A stretch of 64,000 nucleotides of DNA from Epiperipatus broadwayi (Eukaryota; Onychophora; Udeonychophora; Euonychophora; Peripatidae), in NCBI GenBank assembly GCA_028023455.1, contig JAQFVV010000003.1, positions 1,200,001 to 1,264,000 of the forward strand, in the 5' to 3' direction. Positions within the stretch are counted from its first letter, which is position 1. Every line of letters starts with the position of its first letter. The translations under genes were made by a program, and so were the position numbers. The notes under the pieces were generated by a model. It did not search any database. It was not told the origin of the DNA and saw only the letters and a program-made list of their open reading frames with translations. Shown in pieces: positions 28,106 to 39,610 of the stretch.

Positions 28106-30927
28106 TTGTATCTGACATGGCGAAGGTTGTTGATGTGGATGTTGACTGGTACAAATATTTAGTCTCAAATCAAATTTATTTTGATAACATAACATTTTGA
28201 ATTCAGGTTCAGCTGATTTAAAATATTGTTTTAAATTTGAAATTATATTCAATTTATTATAGTATTTATTTTTATAAAGATATAAGAAGAGATAACTATC
28301 TCCACCAGCATTAAAATGGCTACAAAAACATTAAAAGCTTTATTGGAAAAATGTTGATATTCTCTGATGATGTCCTGAAGTTAATAAATGATTTTTTTAG
28401 TAGTATCAGAAAGTTCAATAAACTTCTTTTTGTCCTTGACTGATAATTTGGCAGCTACAAAATATTTGAAACACAAGTGTTTTCTTCTCTAGGGTTTAAA
28501 AAGTATTTTTTAGATGATGATTTTAGTCTTTTACTGGAAGAACTGTAAATTGTTCTCAGATAGAAATTTGTAAAGTTTCAATGCATTTTACTTTTTTCAG
28601 TACATGATCTCCAATAATTTAATTTTTAAATCAGAATCAATTTTGACTGTAATTTGAAGATCATTTTTTAACTATTTCCAAGGGTCAAATTTATATTGAT
28701 TATTTGAAGAAAAATATCTGATAAATATGCAAGAATCTGAAGCCAATCACATTCATGTAATTTGGAAGCAAGTTGGAAATGATGGTCTTAAAAAAATCTG
28801 AATGTTTGAATCCTCTTCATCATCTTTAATTAGTTTGAGGATGATTTGTATTATACCAGGGAATGCTTAAGTACTATATTTTTCCAGAAGATACAGTAGA
28901 GAATTCAAGTTATATCTTTGTGATGTGATTATGAATTGGGAATAAAAATCTGACATGTAATTTGCTCCTATCTGTATATAGCGTATGATAAAATGCCATT
29001 TTTTTAAAAAAAAAAAATCACTAGCATTAAATAGATCATCATCTTCTATATGCTCTTATAGAAGATGATAAAGCAAAAGTTTTTTCCAACTTTGGTGCCT
29101 TTAGTATAATGAAATAAGCAACATTTGTATTTCTGCCAGCTTGAATAGCAAAAACATATTATTTTTAACTCTATTTATTACTCTCAATTTAATAGCATCA
29201 AACATATGTTGAATTCTTTTTAATATTGTAATTTTCAAAAGGATAATATTCATTTCCTTCATGTATCAAATATGTACAGTACAGCAATTTTTACAAAAGA
29301 AAAATTAAATTTTCAGTTATAATATTGTTCTTACTATTTTTAGCAATATGATAACTAATAATAGAATACTTTATTTTCCTAATATTTGTTATTTGACAAC
29401 AAAAATAATGTCCAATATGTTGTTTCACTATGTGCTGATAAAAACTGTTTTCCTTATTTCTAAAGCTGACATGCTTCATTAGTAAATATCTTAATCGTAA
29501 CAAAAAGGTTCATGCTATCATTAAATAACACTTTGCCATACAACAAACACCAAATTTCAAACAGATTTCATCTTCTGTATAGGAAAATCTATACGTTATG
29601 TATTTATTACATTATGCTTCCTTTTTTACCTATTGTAAGAACTAAATCTATGACTTACTGTTTGCATCAGTGTTAGACACAACCTGAGAAACATTTAGTG
29701 TTTGGTCACTATTGACATATTTTTAAAAATTTTTTTTACTTATGCCATCTTATAATCACTGATCCATATCTGGTAAAATTAATGTAAAATAATTATAAAG
29801 ATAAGAGGTATAAAGATCACTCAGAATTCAATCATAGAATACTGTTAGCGAATTCATTAAGATTCTGTCTTGTATTTCAATACAGTATGATGACACTCAT
29901 ATGTTTATACAGTAGAGGAGAATAAATCTGAATCTGTAAAGGGTATTTCACTGAGCATGTGCTCTATAGTGACACACTTGCAATATGTTGCTTGGAAGAG
30001 ATTTTCCATCATTTATCAATTATCAAATTGAGGAAATTTTCTCAAGATTGAATATTGAAAGAAACTTTTAAGACCAGTCATCATAACATTCAATTAATGT
30101 ATTAATTTTTGACTTCCATTAGTCTTTCAATATTAAATTATATATATCTTTTTCTGTCATTCTTTTCTTTTTTACATTCCTCTAAATGCTCTTTCTCACA
30201 TTCCTAACAATATATGTATTGTAGGCTGGGAATCATCACTCTAATCCACTCATACCAAACTTGTTTGAAAAATTAAGTCTTAGATTACCAAACCTTAACA
30301 TGAATTTATTTTAAAATCATAATAATATATCTAAAACACAGCATGGCCATTTTAAAACCTGTTTAATATTATAATATAAAAAACATTACCCAATAAAATA
30401 ATCCTGACATTTTGACTATATTCTATAGTCATTTTCAAAAGGCAAATTTCCTAGTTTTTTTTTTTTTTATAAAAATATATGTAAATAAAATGAGATGCTT
30501 TGAAGATTATTGATATACTTAAAGTCACAACCATCTCAAATAAAAGTAAAAAATTTTAAAAGTAGGAAACAAGAATTGTTATACATTATTTATGGATCAT
30601 TTTGAAAAGAAAAAAGACATATTATAATTTTTATTATTTAATTTATAAAGACTCCATAAATTTAAACATCATTAATAAAATTTATACACAATACTTGAGA
30701 AAAAAATTCAACAAGGTTTGATATTTTATTTTAAGGTAGCCAACTAATAACGAATCAAATAACTATCCAATATTGATCCGTAAATGAGTATCTAATTATT
30801 CTTAGCTAGAAGGTAAGACGAGAATGAAAAACCATTTAAATCATCACTATCCATCAGTGAGCATTATCTTCTCCTTTACTGTTTTCTATGAAGAACTGTT
30901 GGAGAAACTTCTGCACGTTAACCAACA
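28106..30927. other. AT-rich DNA with a possible old coding remnant on the minus strand
   Basis: Between about 29100 and 28300 the minus strand gives several protein-like pieces between stops, for example SLLYLLEKYST, FPGIIQIILKLIKDDEED and AAKLSVKDKKKFIELSD. I could not assign them to a family. They may be a retroposed gene or transposon remnant, or chance. Confidence 0.25.
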
Positions 30928-30935
30928 ATTTACAG
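30928..30935. repeat. Left 8-bp target-site duplication of hAT MITE
   Basis: ATTTACAG directly precedes the CAGTG terminus; the identical octamer follows the right terminus at 31419-31426. Confidence 0.9.
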
Positions 30936-31418
30936 CAGTGGGCTTCAATCTTTTCACACCTGCGGACCGGTAAAAATAAGGATAAGGCTCCGTGGACCAG
31001 CAAAAATAAGGATAAGATTTCACAGACCGGCAGAAGTCTATAGATAAATTTTCTTAAAGATAAGCATAATTGTTATAACTGATCAAAACAACAATGTTAA
31101 ATATATAAGATAAAGTTTTGTATATATATGGAGTTTATATACTAAAAACTTTTTTTTTAAATTTTTTTAGAAAAGTAATAAAAAATTTAATTCTACCCCC
31201 CCCCCCCATAAACATCTGTGATAACTAGAAAAACAAATTAATTTATGAATGATTGATTAGATTTTGTTTTTCGTTCTGTTTTCTTTTTTTTTTAATTGGG
31301 TAAAAATGAGATGAAAAAATAAATAAAAATTGGCTATATTAATTAAAAGTTTAAACTCTTATTATTATAAACTTTTTACTGCCCGTCTAGCACGCAGACC
31401 AAGGGTTGAAGAACACTG
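30936..31418. mobile_element. hAT-type MITE with perfect 8-bp target duplication
   Basis: The 483-bp element begins CAGTGGGCTTCAATCTTTT and ends with the inverted counterpart GGGTTGAAGAACACTG. It is flanked on both sides by ATTTACAG (30928-30935 and 31419-31426), the 8-bp target duplication expected of hAT transposons. There is no coding capacity. Near the left end a roughly 30-bp unit containing GACCGG is repeated three times (30964, 30994, 31024). It also carries a run of 13 C near 31196. It was probably mobilised by a hAT transposase in trans. The fossil transposase at 62.5 kb belongs to the same superfamily, but its visible terminus differs. Confidence 0.88.
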
Positions 31419-31426
31419 ATTTACAG
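31419..31426. repeat. Right 8-bp target-site duplication of hAT MITE
   Basis: ATTTACAG directly follows the CACTG terminus and matches 30928-30935 exactly. Confidence 0.9.
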
Positions 31427-32132
31427 TATATCATAATTTACATGTGTAAAAATCTAAAGTCTCTCTGCAACAAATTTCTCATTTCGCATTGCAGTATTAA
31501 GAAAAACATAATTACATATTTACTTAAACTTTAATCTTATAAAATTTTTGTTAGCTAAGAGGACAACAATAAATTGTTCCTCTTTATTATAAATATTCCT
31601 CTCCGCGATCTGACCTTTAAGCAAATAATAGAGATGAGAAAAGTTTTTACTTTAACAACACACGCACACATATACAGTAGTATATAAGACAAACAATTAA
31701 TCAAAAGCATTAATATATATATTTAATTCTGAAGTTCTTTGATTTCTTTTAATGAGCTATTGTTCCTTTATCTAGTTTAATAATTTTAGATCATCAGTCA
31801 GTAATTAGTTTTACAGAATATATCTTGGGGATTTGTATAGTACTTGTTTTAAATGTCTGATGAATTCTTTAATTAAAGCGCTAGTTCATTCTTTTAGTAA
31901 CGACTCCCCCTCTGCAACCCCTTTCTACTCGTGATAGCTCAAAGAAAATTGCTTTTGTTGAAGTTGATTGTTTCAAGTAATTGGGTCTCTTATGATTTCT
32001 ATTAACGTAATCGAATCTTCTTTGTTATTTAAAAGCTTGCATTTAAAAAAAAAAATGTATTTCTACTAAAATAAATTTAATATAATTTTTTTTGTAGTAT
32101 TTACTAATAATATGATCAATCTTTTATTTCAG

Positions 32133-32207
32133 CCCTATGAGAGAATGAATCTCGCCGATGCTCTCCAGCCCAAAATCTTCTCTGATGCTGATCAGATTAT
32201 TAAACAG
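32133..32207 (+). CDS. Pka-R2: PKA type II regulatory subunit, internal exon (start of second cAMP-binding domain)
   Basis: This 75-bp exon encodes 25 residues in phase 0 at both ends. It is preceded by a pyrimidine-rich acceptor ending in tttcag and followed by a gttagt donor. The peptide contains YERMNLADAL and ends DQIIKQ, which matches the beginning of cyclic-nucleotide-binding domain B of invertebrate RII subunits; type I subunits read WERLTVADAL here. RII holds the PKA catalytic subunit inactive until cAMP binds, and it is anchored to membranes by AKAPs. The frame joins exactly to the exon at 58686, whose peptide continues the same domain. Composition is clearly less AT-rich than the flanks. 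Upstream exons (docking domain, inhibitor site, domain A) were not found in the 32 kb to the left, so the preceding intron is probably long. The family is near certain; RII rather than RI is inferred from these few residues. Confidence 0.93.
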
Positions 32208-34889
32208 GTTAGTTTAAGATTATTTTTTATTTATTATTAATTCACCAATATAAAAATTATTTTATGTTGATATATTTTGAGATAATTAAATAGATAATGT
32301 TTTGAAAGATTAGTGAAATAGGGGAAAAGGGTGACCAACAATAAGATGGAGAACTTTATCATCACAATAATGAATAAGCAATTGAGAAATTTGAAAACTC
32401 CAACAGATGATAGGTTATTCTAACTAACCAATTAATTTGTTGCTTAGAAGATTATGAAATGTGAGTGCCGAAATTGGCAAGTAGAGATTAAATCCAGAGC
32501 TTTTTAGCTTTAGAATCTATCATCTTACCATAAACTGCACAGAGCAAGTTATTTATCTTGCATAAGTTGTTGACTAATCATAGCTGGTTTACGAAATTGC
32601 ATCTAAATTAGAATGGCCCACATATTTTGTTTTTAATCTTGTTTGTCTTAAAAAATATAAACAAAATGCCAAATACTTTTTTTTTAAAAAAAATATTCCT
32701 TTTTAATTTTTTTAAAAATAATATTAACAGTTAAGTAATTTAACTTTTCTCTTCCAATTCCAGAAGTTATAATTATTCAACAACAAGATCGATGATAATG
32801 TGGCCAGATTTCTATGACCAGTTTTCGCATGATTGATATTTTCCTGGTTTTTATTTTGCCTTCCACTCAGTGATCATTTATTGTTCAAGCCAATAGTTTA
32901 AAAATCCATTTTTTTAGAATTTGAATTCACCATATGATCGAAATGCAGAAATTGTATATATTGGTCTTAATTTGAAGCTAAATGTACATTCTTTAGATTT
33001 TTTGATAAATGAATGAAGAAAGCTAATATGCTTTTATCTCACCTTACATCAATTTATAGTAATGGCATCTTTTTTTTTTTCACCCTAGAAACCAATATAA
33101 AAGCAGCAACTAAAATCAGTAGACACAAGTAGTTGTCAAGCCATATTTCAGCATCAAATGATGAAGGGGAAATAAATGTCAAACTACTCATTGTTTTGCA
33201 AAATAACAAAGATCAATTATTCAATAAAATCAATAATGTAAATTTTCAATTGATGATTTGTAAGAAATTAATTAAGATAATTTAGACAGTAGTTTTGGGA
33301 ACTTAATATTCATTATACATTTTTCATTTAAAATAACCATTTTAAACATCCTGTCAGCTTATTGTTTAACTAATATATAAGATGTAATATTTAAATTCTG
33401 AATTGTGAATCGTGACAATATAAGGTATGAAACCTTTATCAGCTATGCCAAATCCCAAAATCACTAACCACAAATTGAAATCATTCTGCAACTTATTCAC
33501 ATAAAGCAGATTTCACTTGCTTTAATTTAAAGTTGAAATTGAAACATGTATAATTAATTATTAATCTGCCAAGCATGTTGTTTTTGAACACTTTAATGAA
33601 CCATTTTTACTTATTTCATATTTTTTATTATATTTTTCAATGAAAAAAATATATTTGATCAAATCATTGTTTTAAACATTTTGATTAAAAGCATGAGGTC
33701 CAATAATGAAAATATTCCTACAAATAAAATATCAACTTTATAAAAAAAAAAAAAAAAGAAAAATAACATAATATCAACTTTTATTCTTAAAAAATATATT
33801 TAAGAAAAAAAGTCATCAAATCTGTATGTTTTGAACAAATTTCATTGAAGCCTAAGTTCATATAATGAAATATTTTTTGAAATGTTAAAAATCAACTTCC
33901 TAGGTGAGAAAATACAGAAAAATACAATAATAAAGTTCTTAACAATGGATATTTCCTATTTGACATCATATAAATTATTATGGGATGAATTTTAAGTAAA
34001 ATTGATATATTTATCCAAAAATTATATATAAATATGACATTCTGTAAGGATATAATAATTTTACAAAAAAAAGTAATCAGCAAACTTAAATAAAAAAAAA
34101 GTATACTTATATTTTTGCCAATATCACAGTGAAAAAATAACCTATGTTGAGTATGCATAGAAAGGTTTTTTTTTGTGGAGAATTTGATCCCCTTGATATG
34201 CTGAATATTGTTGATATATCTAGATGCAATAATTACAACTAAAATCTTAATTTCTACATAGAAAACTCTGCTACCTAAGACTACTCAAAGTCAACTTAAA
34301 GAAGATGCTAGTCAATTATTATAATATGTTTTGAGTAAGAATTTGAAGAAACATGTCTCCTAGAGTTTCTTTAATTGATAATCTTTTTTAAAATCTCTAC
34401 TACAAAAACAAAGTTAACCCAATGAATCTTTCATCAAAATAAATGCCATCAGCAAGGCATATGTTACTGAGGAAAAGTGAAATTTGCTTGATTGACAAAT
34501 ACATTTCTGAATATTGTTTAAATAAAATCTGTTTTAAAGAAATCTGGAATCCACAAGTTCTCATATATATATTGTAATGTTTATTTATATACGTTGCAAA
34601 TATATTGGCATTTGGTAAAAGCTAAAAAAGTAAATTTAGATTTTTTTTTTGATTAGTATAATTTTTGTTAAAACGTGCAATGAAAGTTAAAATTGTCATT
34701 CTTATTTTTTTTTATCTAATTGGATCTAATTGGAAATAAAAATTGGAAAGAATAAATGACATGCAGATTACTAATCCAGATAAATTAAAAGAATTCCAAA
34801 AGTATAAGCTAAAAGAAAAATATTTTAGCTAATTAAAGATGGAAGAATAATGCTAAAAAAAATTAAGACTTTGTAATTTAAATTTAAGA
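32208..34889. other. Start of the large intron, AT-rich, no features
   Basis: Poly-A/T runs only (for example a run of 15 A near 33743). There is no recognisable element. Confidence 0.55.
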
Positions 34890-35271
34890 GAGAGTGTACA
34901 AGATTATTATCTTATATGCTGATAAAAAGACAAAAGAGTGCGCAGAAGTTTCATAAACTGGATCGCGATATAAAAAGGAGAGGACAACTTCAATCTGGTC
35001 TTCTCTTTAACTTCTAGTTACATCTCTGAAAGTTGGAGGTTTCCACGAGCATAACCTGTGGCAAGAAATATACTTCTACACAGGTATGCCCCTTGCTGTA
35101 CCAAGCTGACACGCAAGCATGGAAACGGGACTTGTGAAGACCGCTTTTTGCAATAAAAGGGTCACTACAACCGTGCCTTTTCTCCAGCTATAGAACGGAA
35201 CAATAATGGAAGATGCCGGCAGGAGAGACCAATGGAAATTCTCATGATCTGGGATCCCATAAACCTAGATG

Positions 35272-35287
35272 AACTTACCGGTAAGTT
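35272..35287. repeat. 16-bp perfect palindrome, site 1
   Basis: AACTTACCGGTAAGTT is a perfect palindrome. The identical 16-mer recurs at 36644-36659 with unrelated flanks. Confidence 0.95.
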
Positions 35288-35822
35288 AAGAATAAATTTT
35301 CCTGATAGTGACTTAAAAGTTTGCAAACAATTATTTATCTAAGCTTAGACTACCATCCTGATATAGACTTTTAATTGCTTTAATTGCTTAATCTAACTGT
35401 TTTTGTTAATTGATTCATTATCTGGATTAGTGTGTGTGTATTTTCCTGTTTAGTTAATTCGTAATTTAACTTATAAATATTTTTAGTTTGTTAGAATAAA
35501 AGAGATTTTACCTTTATCAATCTTTTCATTGTGCGTTATTAATAATAGTTATTTTTTTTTTTAGTATTAAATTTATTATTAGTTTAATAAGATTTAAAAC
35601 GGAATTTACCTTGCCAATATGTTTAAACAAGCCCAGGAATAATAATCAAAAAGGAGAAAATAATTCTCGTTACGGTATGATGTAATACCGATTAGTTTAA
35701 AAGTATTTTTTTTTATTTGTGAGATGTTATATGACGATTTCAGTGAATTCTTAGGAATTCTGGTGCCCAGATTAAATAAATTAAAAGCTGATTTCGTCAA
35801 TAGCACAATTCTCAACAATTAA

Positions 35823-36121
35823 TAGGCTGAGTTAATCAGGAAATATAGCTATGTTTTTAGAATAGAAATATAACTTTCTTCTTTTTTGACATAGCTTGAT
35901 CAACTCACGCACATTATATTAGCGTGTAGAGGCCTAGCAAAATGGAAAACATTATAATTAATGTTTTCTGTATTTCTAGGCCTCTACATGCATTATAAAT
36001 GCATGAGATGATCAAGTTATGCAAAAGAAAAATAAATGTTCATTTATTTTATTAAAAAAAAAGGAAGAACATTTCATTATTATTCTAAAACATAACTATC
36101 TTTCCTGATCAGCTTGGCCTA
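35823..36121. repeat. 300-bp foldback (snap-back) element
   Basis: The left arm, from TAGGCTGAGTTAATCAGGAA at 35823, is the inverted counterpart of the right arm ending TTTCCTGATCAGCTTGGCCTA at 36121. The arms meet at about 35965 with almost no loop (AACATTATAATTAATGTT). Near the centre GTAGAGGCCTAG pairs with CTAGGCCTCTAC. The arms differ by substitutions and one indel of about 11 bases. It would fold into one long hairpin. It could be a foldback MITE; no flanking duplication was identified. Confidence 0.85.
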
Positions 36122-36643
36122 GAATTATTACTAAGTACAATCGTGAGCTGACTCAGTTTTTAATTTCTACATGAGGGCGCCAGAGTCGTTAGACCCACTG
36201 AGTCGGCGTCAAACATATTGTAACTCGTAAACTAATAATTATATGATCTGGGTTAAAATTCCCATTAAGTAGAAGATATTCCCCTTTGACTTAATTAAGA
36301 AAAATAAATCTATTTAGCAAAGGTAATTTGTATACTAATTTGATTCTAAATAATCAAAACTTAAATATAATAACTCTAAATTTATACATGTACAATGAAA
36401 GTATGTTAATAACAAAGATTTAATATTTATGATAAATGAAAAATTATAATGTTGGGACGTATTGTGCAAAACAAATTTAATAATTTGATTCAAATATTGA
36501 AGCAATAGTTAGTTTGTGTCTTATTTTTTCGTGGTACTGTTTCATTTACTACTCCGTTTGCAAATCTTTAGATCACAAAATTATGGGATAAACATTTCAT
36601 TAAAATCTCAGTTCATAAAGCTTTATATAAAGTTATGGCCATT

Positions 36644-36659
36644 AACTTACCGGTAAGTT
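36644..36659. repeat. 16-bp perfect palindrome, site 2
   Basis: Identical to 35272-35287. The 1.36 kb between the two sites includes the foldback element. Confidence 0.95.
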
Positions 36660-37110
36660 TATATTTAAATAGGTCATTGATCCTCCGACGTCCAATTCAG
36701 TCAGTGGGTAGTCTGCAGTAGTTGTTTTTTTAGTTGCACTTCTTCCAAAAGAGTCAGATGACGATCTAGGTGACTTTTCTCGAGAGAAAGTGTCGGCAAA
36801 TGATAGAGTTCTACTCACTCATGATGAGCGATTTCAGTTCATATCTAAGTGGACACATTTTATTAATATTTTTTTTTTGTTTAAAAAAAAATATGAGGCA
36901 CTTCAAATTGCTCAACACTCTCTGGAACGACAAGACAAAAGACACTTTTCAAATCTGTCGGCTTCTTTTATATTCCCAGATTCTTTTTAGAAGTTCTGCG
37001 CATATTCCTTTTTTACCTTTTGTTCTATTTTATAAACTTCTACATTATTCTCCTTTTTTTTATTACAAAGTCTGTTTTCTCATTAAGAATTTCTGCCATT
37101 TTTAATTACT

Positions 37111-37133
37111 ATCAGAAAGTCGGACTTTCTGAT
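37111..37133. repeat. 23-bp hairpin palindrome
   Basis: ATCAGAAAGTC, a single G, then the exact reverse complement GACTTTCTGAT. Role unknown; it could be the subterminal hairpin of an unrecognised element. Confidence 0.9.
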
Positions 37134-37392
37134 AACAATCTTTTACCTTTGGAATTTTCTTTCACTATTTGAATCAATTATTCAATATGCACTTTCCAAC
37201 ATTGAATTTATTTTAGTTAACTTATATTTAAAAAAAAATTAAACTTTCACTGTACGTTTTTCTTAAAACAACATTATATTACAAAAATAAAATTAAACAT
37301 CGGGTTCTCCCTTTTTTTATTTAAATGATACACAATATTAAATAGTAATTTGTACCCTGTATATAAATAAATGGTACAATATATATATATAT

Positions 37393-39458
37393 TATAACGA
37401 TCGAAATGAAAGTGAAGATCGAATCTAACCGCAAACTACGATATCTGCTCTACAAGGCGCCATCTAGGCATTTAAACCTAGAAAAATTTATAGAGTAGGC
37501 AGATATGCGCTGTTAAGATTCCACTTTATTTAAATATTCCGATCGTTAGCCCAAGTCACTAGCTCAGCGGAGACGCAGAGATAAAAATCTATATCTTAAT
37601 TTATATCTTAAATATCAATAAATAAAAGCCACTGCCAGAAATTAACACATAAAAATATTTATTTACGCACATATAAAATAACATTTAAATTTTGAGGAAT
37701 AAGTTTAACATTTTAGATTTTTATATTAACTTTTAATTTTACATTTAACTAAGTTTCAATGAGTTTAATATTTTATTTAGCTAGTCAAGTATGAATAGAC
37801 TACATAGATCTGCATTTGAAAAGAAAATATTCTTCCCTGATTTAACCTTAGGCAACAAATTTCGCAACCAAACTGGCGCCAATCCATCTGATACATTCAT
37901 GTATTCAATGTAGCATGATACGACAACACAAAATACTATACTGTCAGGAAAGTACATCTGAACAGTAAGTAGAATTAGAGAAGACATTGACTCTCCACCA
38001 ACAGGAATGTCACATCTGTTGGCAAGTAGAACAATAAACAAAAAACTCCATAGGAATGGACTGCGGTCTTCTGCCGACTTACAAACCCATCCATAGGCAA
38101 ACAGAGGGTGTGTGGCATATATATGCAATCCTGCCTGAAGCGGATCTCATACTACATCTACTAATTACACAAATATATCCAATCTATTGAGCCAATTCAA
38201 CTACGAAATGAATAACCTAAGATTACCCTCTCTTAATATAACTTTACAAAACTATATAGCCATTCACACCCGACTTAAATTTAACATTTAAATACGTTCG
38301 CACAGATTTGTTTAAAAATGTTGGGTATAGATCGATTACATAGATTCCACGGTCAAAAACATTCCAAATTAAACACAACCGATCAAACTACAAAGTCAAT
38401 CGATAACGTCAATTGCTAAGGGAATACAGGAGACCCTTTGGTGTTCATCATAAGACACCCTATGACATTGTTGACTTATATATTCTAATCGACTGTGGAA
38501 ACCACAACATAATCAACCGCTAACGAATCTCTGCAATGTCTATACCCAACTTAAATGTAATGCATTTAATAATTTCTACAATAAATATTACTACAAATAA
38601 AAATAATAAAATGGAAATGATTTTAGCAAAACTTAACTATATAAATTTAAACAATCAATTATTAATTTGAAAATCAAATAAGAGTTCATTTTAAAATTTA
38701 AATTAGCTGAATCTTTAAAAAAAATCAATGACGAAAGTTCTTAATTACTTTTTTTGGTTGTTGTTAATTTGTAAAGTTCATAGCTCACGGTAGAAGAGTC
38801 CAGGTTTCTGCTTTTAATTCCCGTGACGCCTCCATTGGAAGATAATGTTCTGGAGATGGCAATAGCTGGTTCAAGGTATCACAGTCTTTTCATTTTTCCT
38901 TTTTAAATAGAGAGTGTGGTATGTGCGTCCTACCACCTCTCAAACACACAATGCTGGAACTGCCGAAAAAACTGTATTTCCCTTTTTATATTAATCCACA
39001 CGGATTCAATCAACAAAACGTCACTAATCCATCACTTTCGTTAGGGTCCGAGCCAAGGTTTAGTGCTTCCATTGGTCAAGCTAATTTCTCTTTTTTTCTT
39101 ATCTATCTTTCATCAGATCATTTTAATTATACAAGAGCCCATGGCTAGCTTGCTTTTCAAACAATTTATAAACAATCATTTCCATTTACAGATTACAAGA
39201 ATTAATTAATACCTGTTTTTATTTTTAAATCTTATACTTTTTTTTTTTATAAAAAAGTACGTTCAAATACTTATTTATTTGTTTTTTTAAAAAAAAATAT
39301 TTTTAAAGTTTGGCATCTGTGCGAATGTATATACGTTTAACAAACATTTTAATTTTAGCGTTTAGTTTTTTTTTTCTTTTTAATACACTTATTTTTATAT
39401 GCGAACTTAAAAGTTTTTATTTCAATTTAATGTAACGACATATTTATATATCGTTACA
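37393..39458. mobile_element. Candidate 2-kb element with TATAACGAT/ATCGTTACA ends flanked by AT repeats
   Basis: The left end TATAACGATCG directly follows a run of AT dinucleotides. The right end ATCGTTACA at 39458 is directly followed by another AT run. The last 28 bases are themselves an inverted repeat (TGTAACGA...TCGTTACA). TGTAAC/GTTACA next to AT tracts recurs at 12685 and 53858, which suggests a family that inserts into AT repeats. TG/CA ends would fit an LTR, but the left end reads TA. The interior is non-repetitive within this window and carries the minus-strand frame at 37781-38128. Confidence 0.4.
37781..38128 (-). pseudogene. 115-codon frame, tentatively a Cys-loop receptor fragment
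   Basis: The frame encodes two hydrophobic stretches (about residues 26-38 and 50-72) followed by APVWLRNLLPKV. The order (hydrophobic segment, short IP loop, hydrophobic segment with VVVS, then a P-x-W-[LV]-R motif) resembles the M2-M3 region and early intracellular loop of nicotinic-type receptors, where MPPWVR and LP follow M3. Identity is weak and the M1 segment, extracellular domain and M4 were not found nearby. It is not an obvious exon, since no convincing splice sites frame it, and it lies inside a candidate mobile element. It may be a captured or retroposed gene fragment, or a chance frame. Treat the identification as a hypothesis. Confidence 0.25.
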
Positions 39459-39610
39459 ATATATATATATATTCATATGCTAATTTAAAGTGAGAAAACT
39501 TATTTAAATAATTTCATTAAGTATTCCAAAAAATTAATTGGACCAATTAAAACAAATTTTTTATTGGTTTATTTTGATCAAACTGGATAAAATGTAAATA
39601 GGTTATTTAT

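Larger units (their letters stand above)
34890..37392. other. Unassigned mosaic segment, richer in GC than its flanks
   Basis: The region from about 34.93 to 35.29 kb is noticeably less AT-rich and contains TATAAAAAGGAG near 34970 followed by a C/T-rich stretch. This is promoter-like or LTR-like, but without ends I can prove. The segment also holds the foldback, both 16-bp palindromes, a GGCGCC-containing stretch near 36175, and a 66-codon open frame at 36790-36990 (+; VSANDRVLLTHDERFQF...) that I do not recognise. It is probably one or more decayed mobile elements. Confidence 0.35.

Noticed and set aside
36176-36200. GGCGCC near 36176 as a retroviral-type primer site on the minus strand
   Set aside because: TGGCGCC is present, but the adjacent sequence does not end like an LTR and no matching second LTR was found.
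36790-36990. 66-codon + strand frame as a host exon
   Set aside because: It contains a passage encoded by an A/T homopolymer, lacks clear splice sites and was not recognised. It is kept only as a remark in the mosaic entry.
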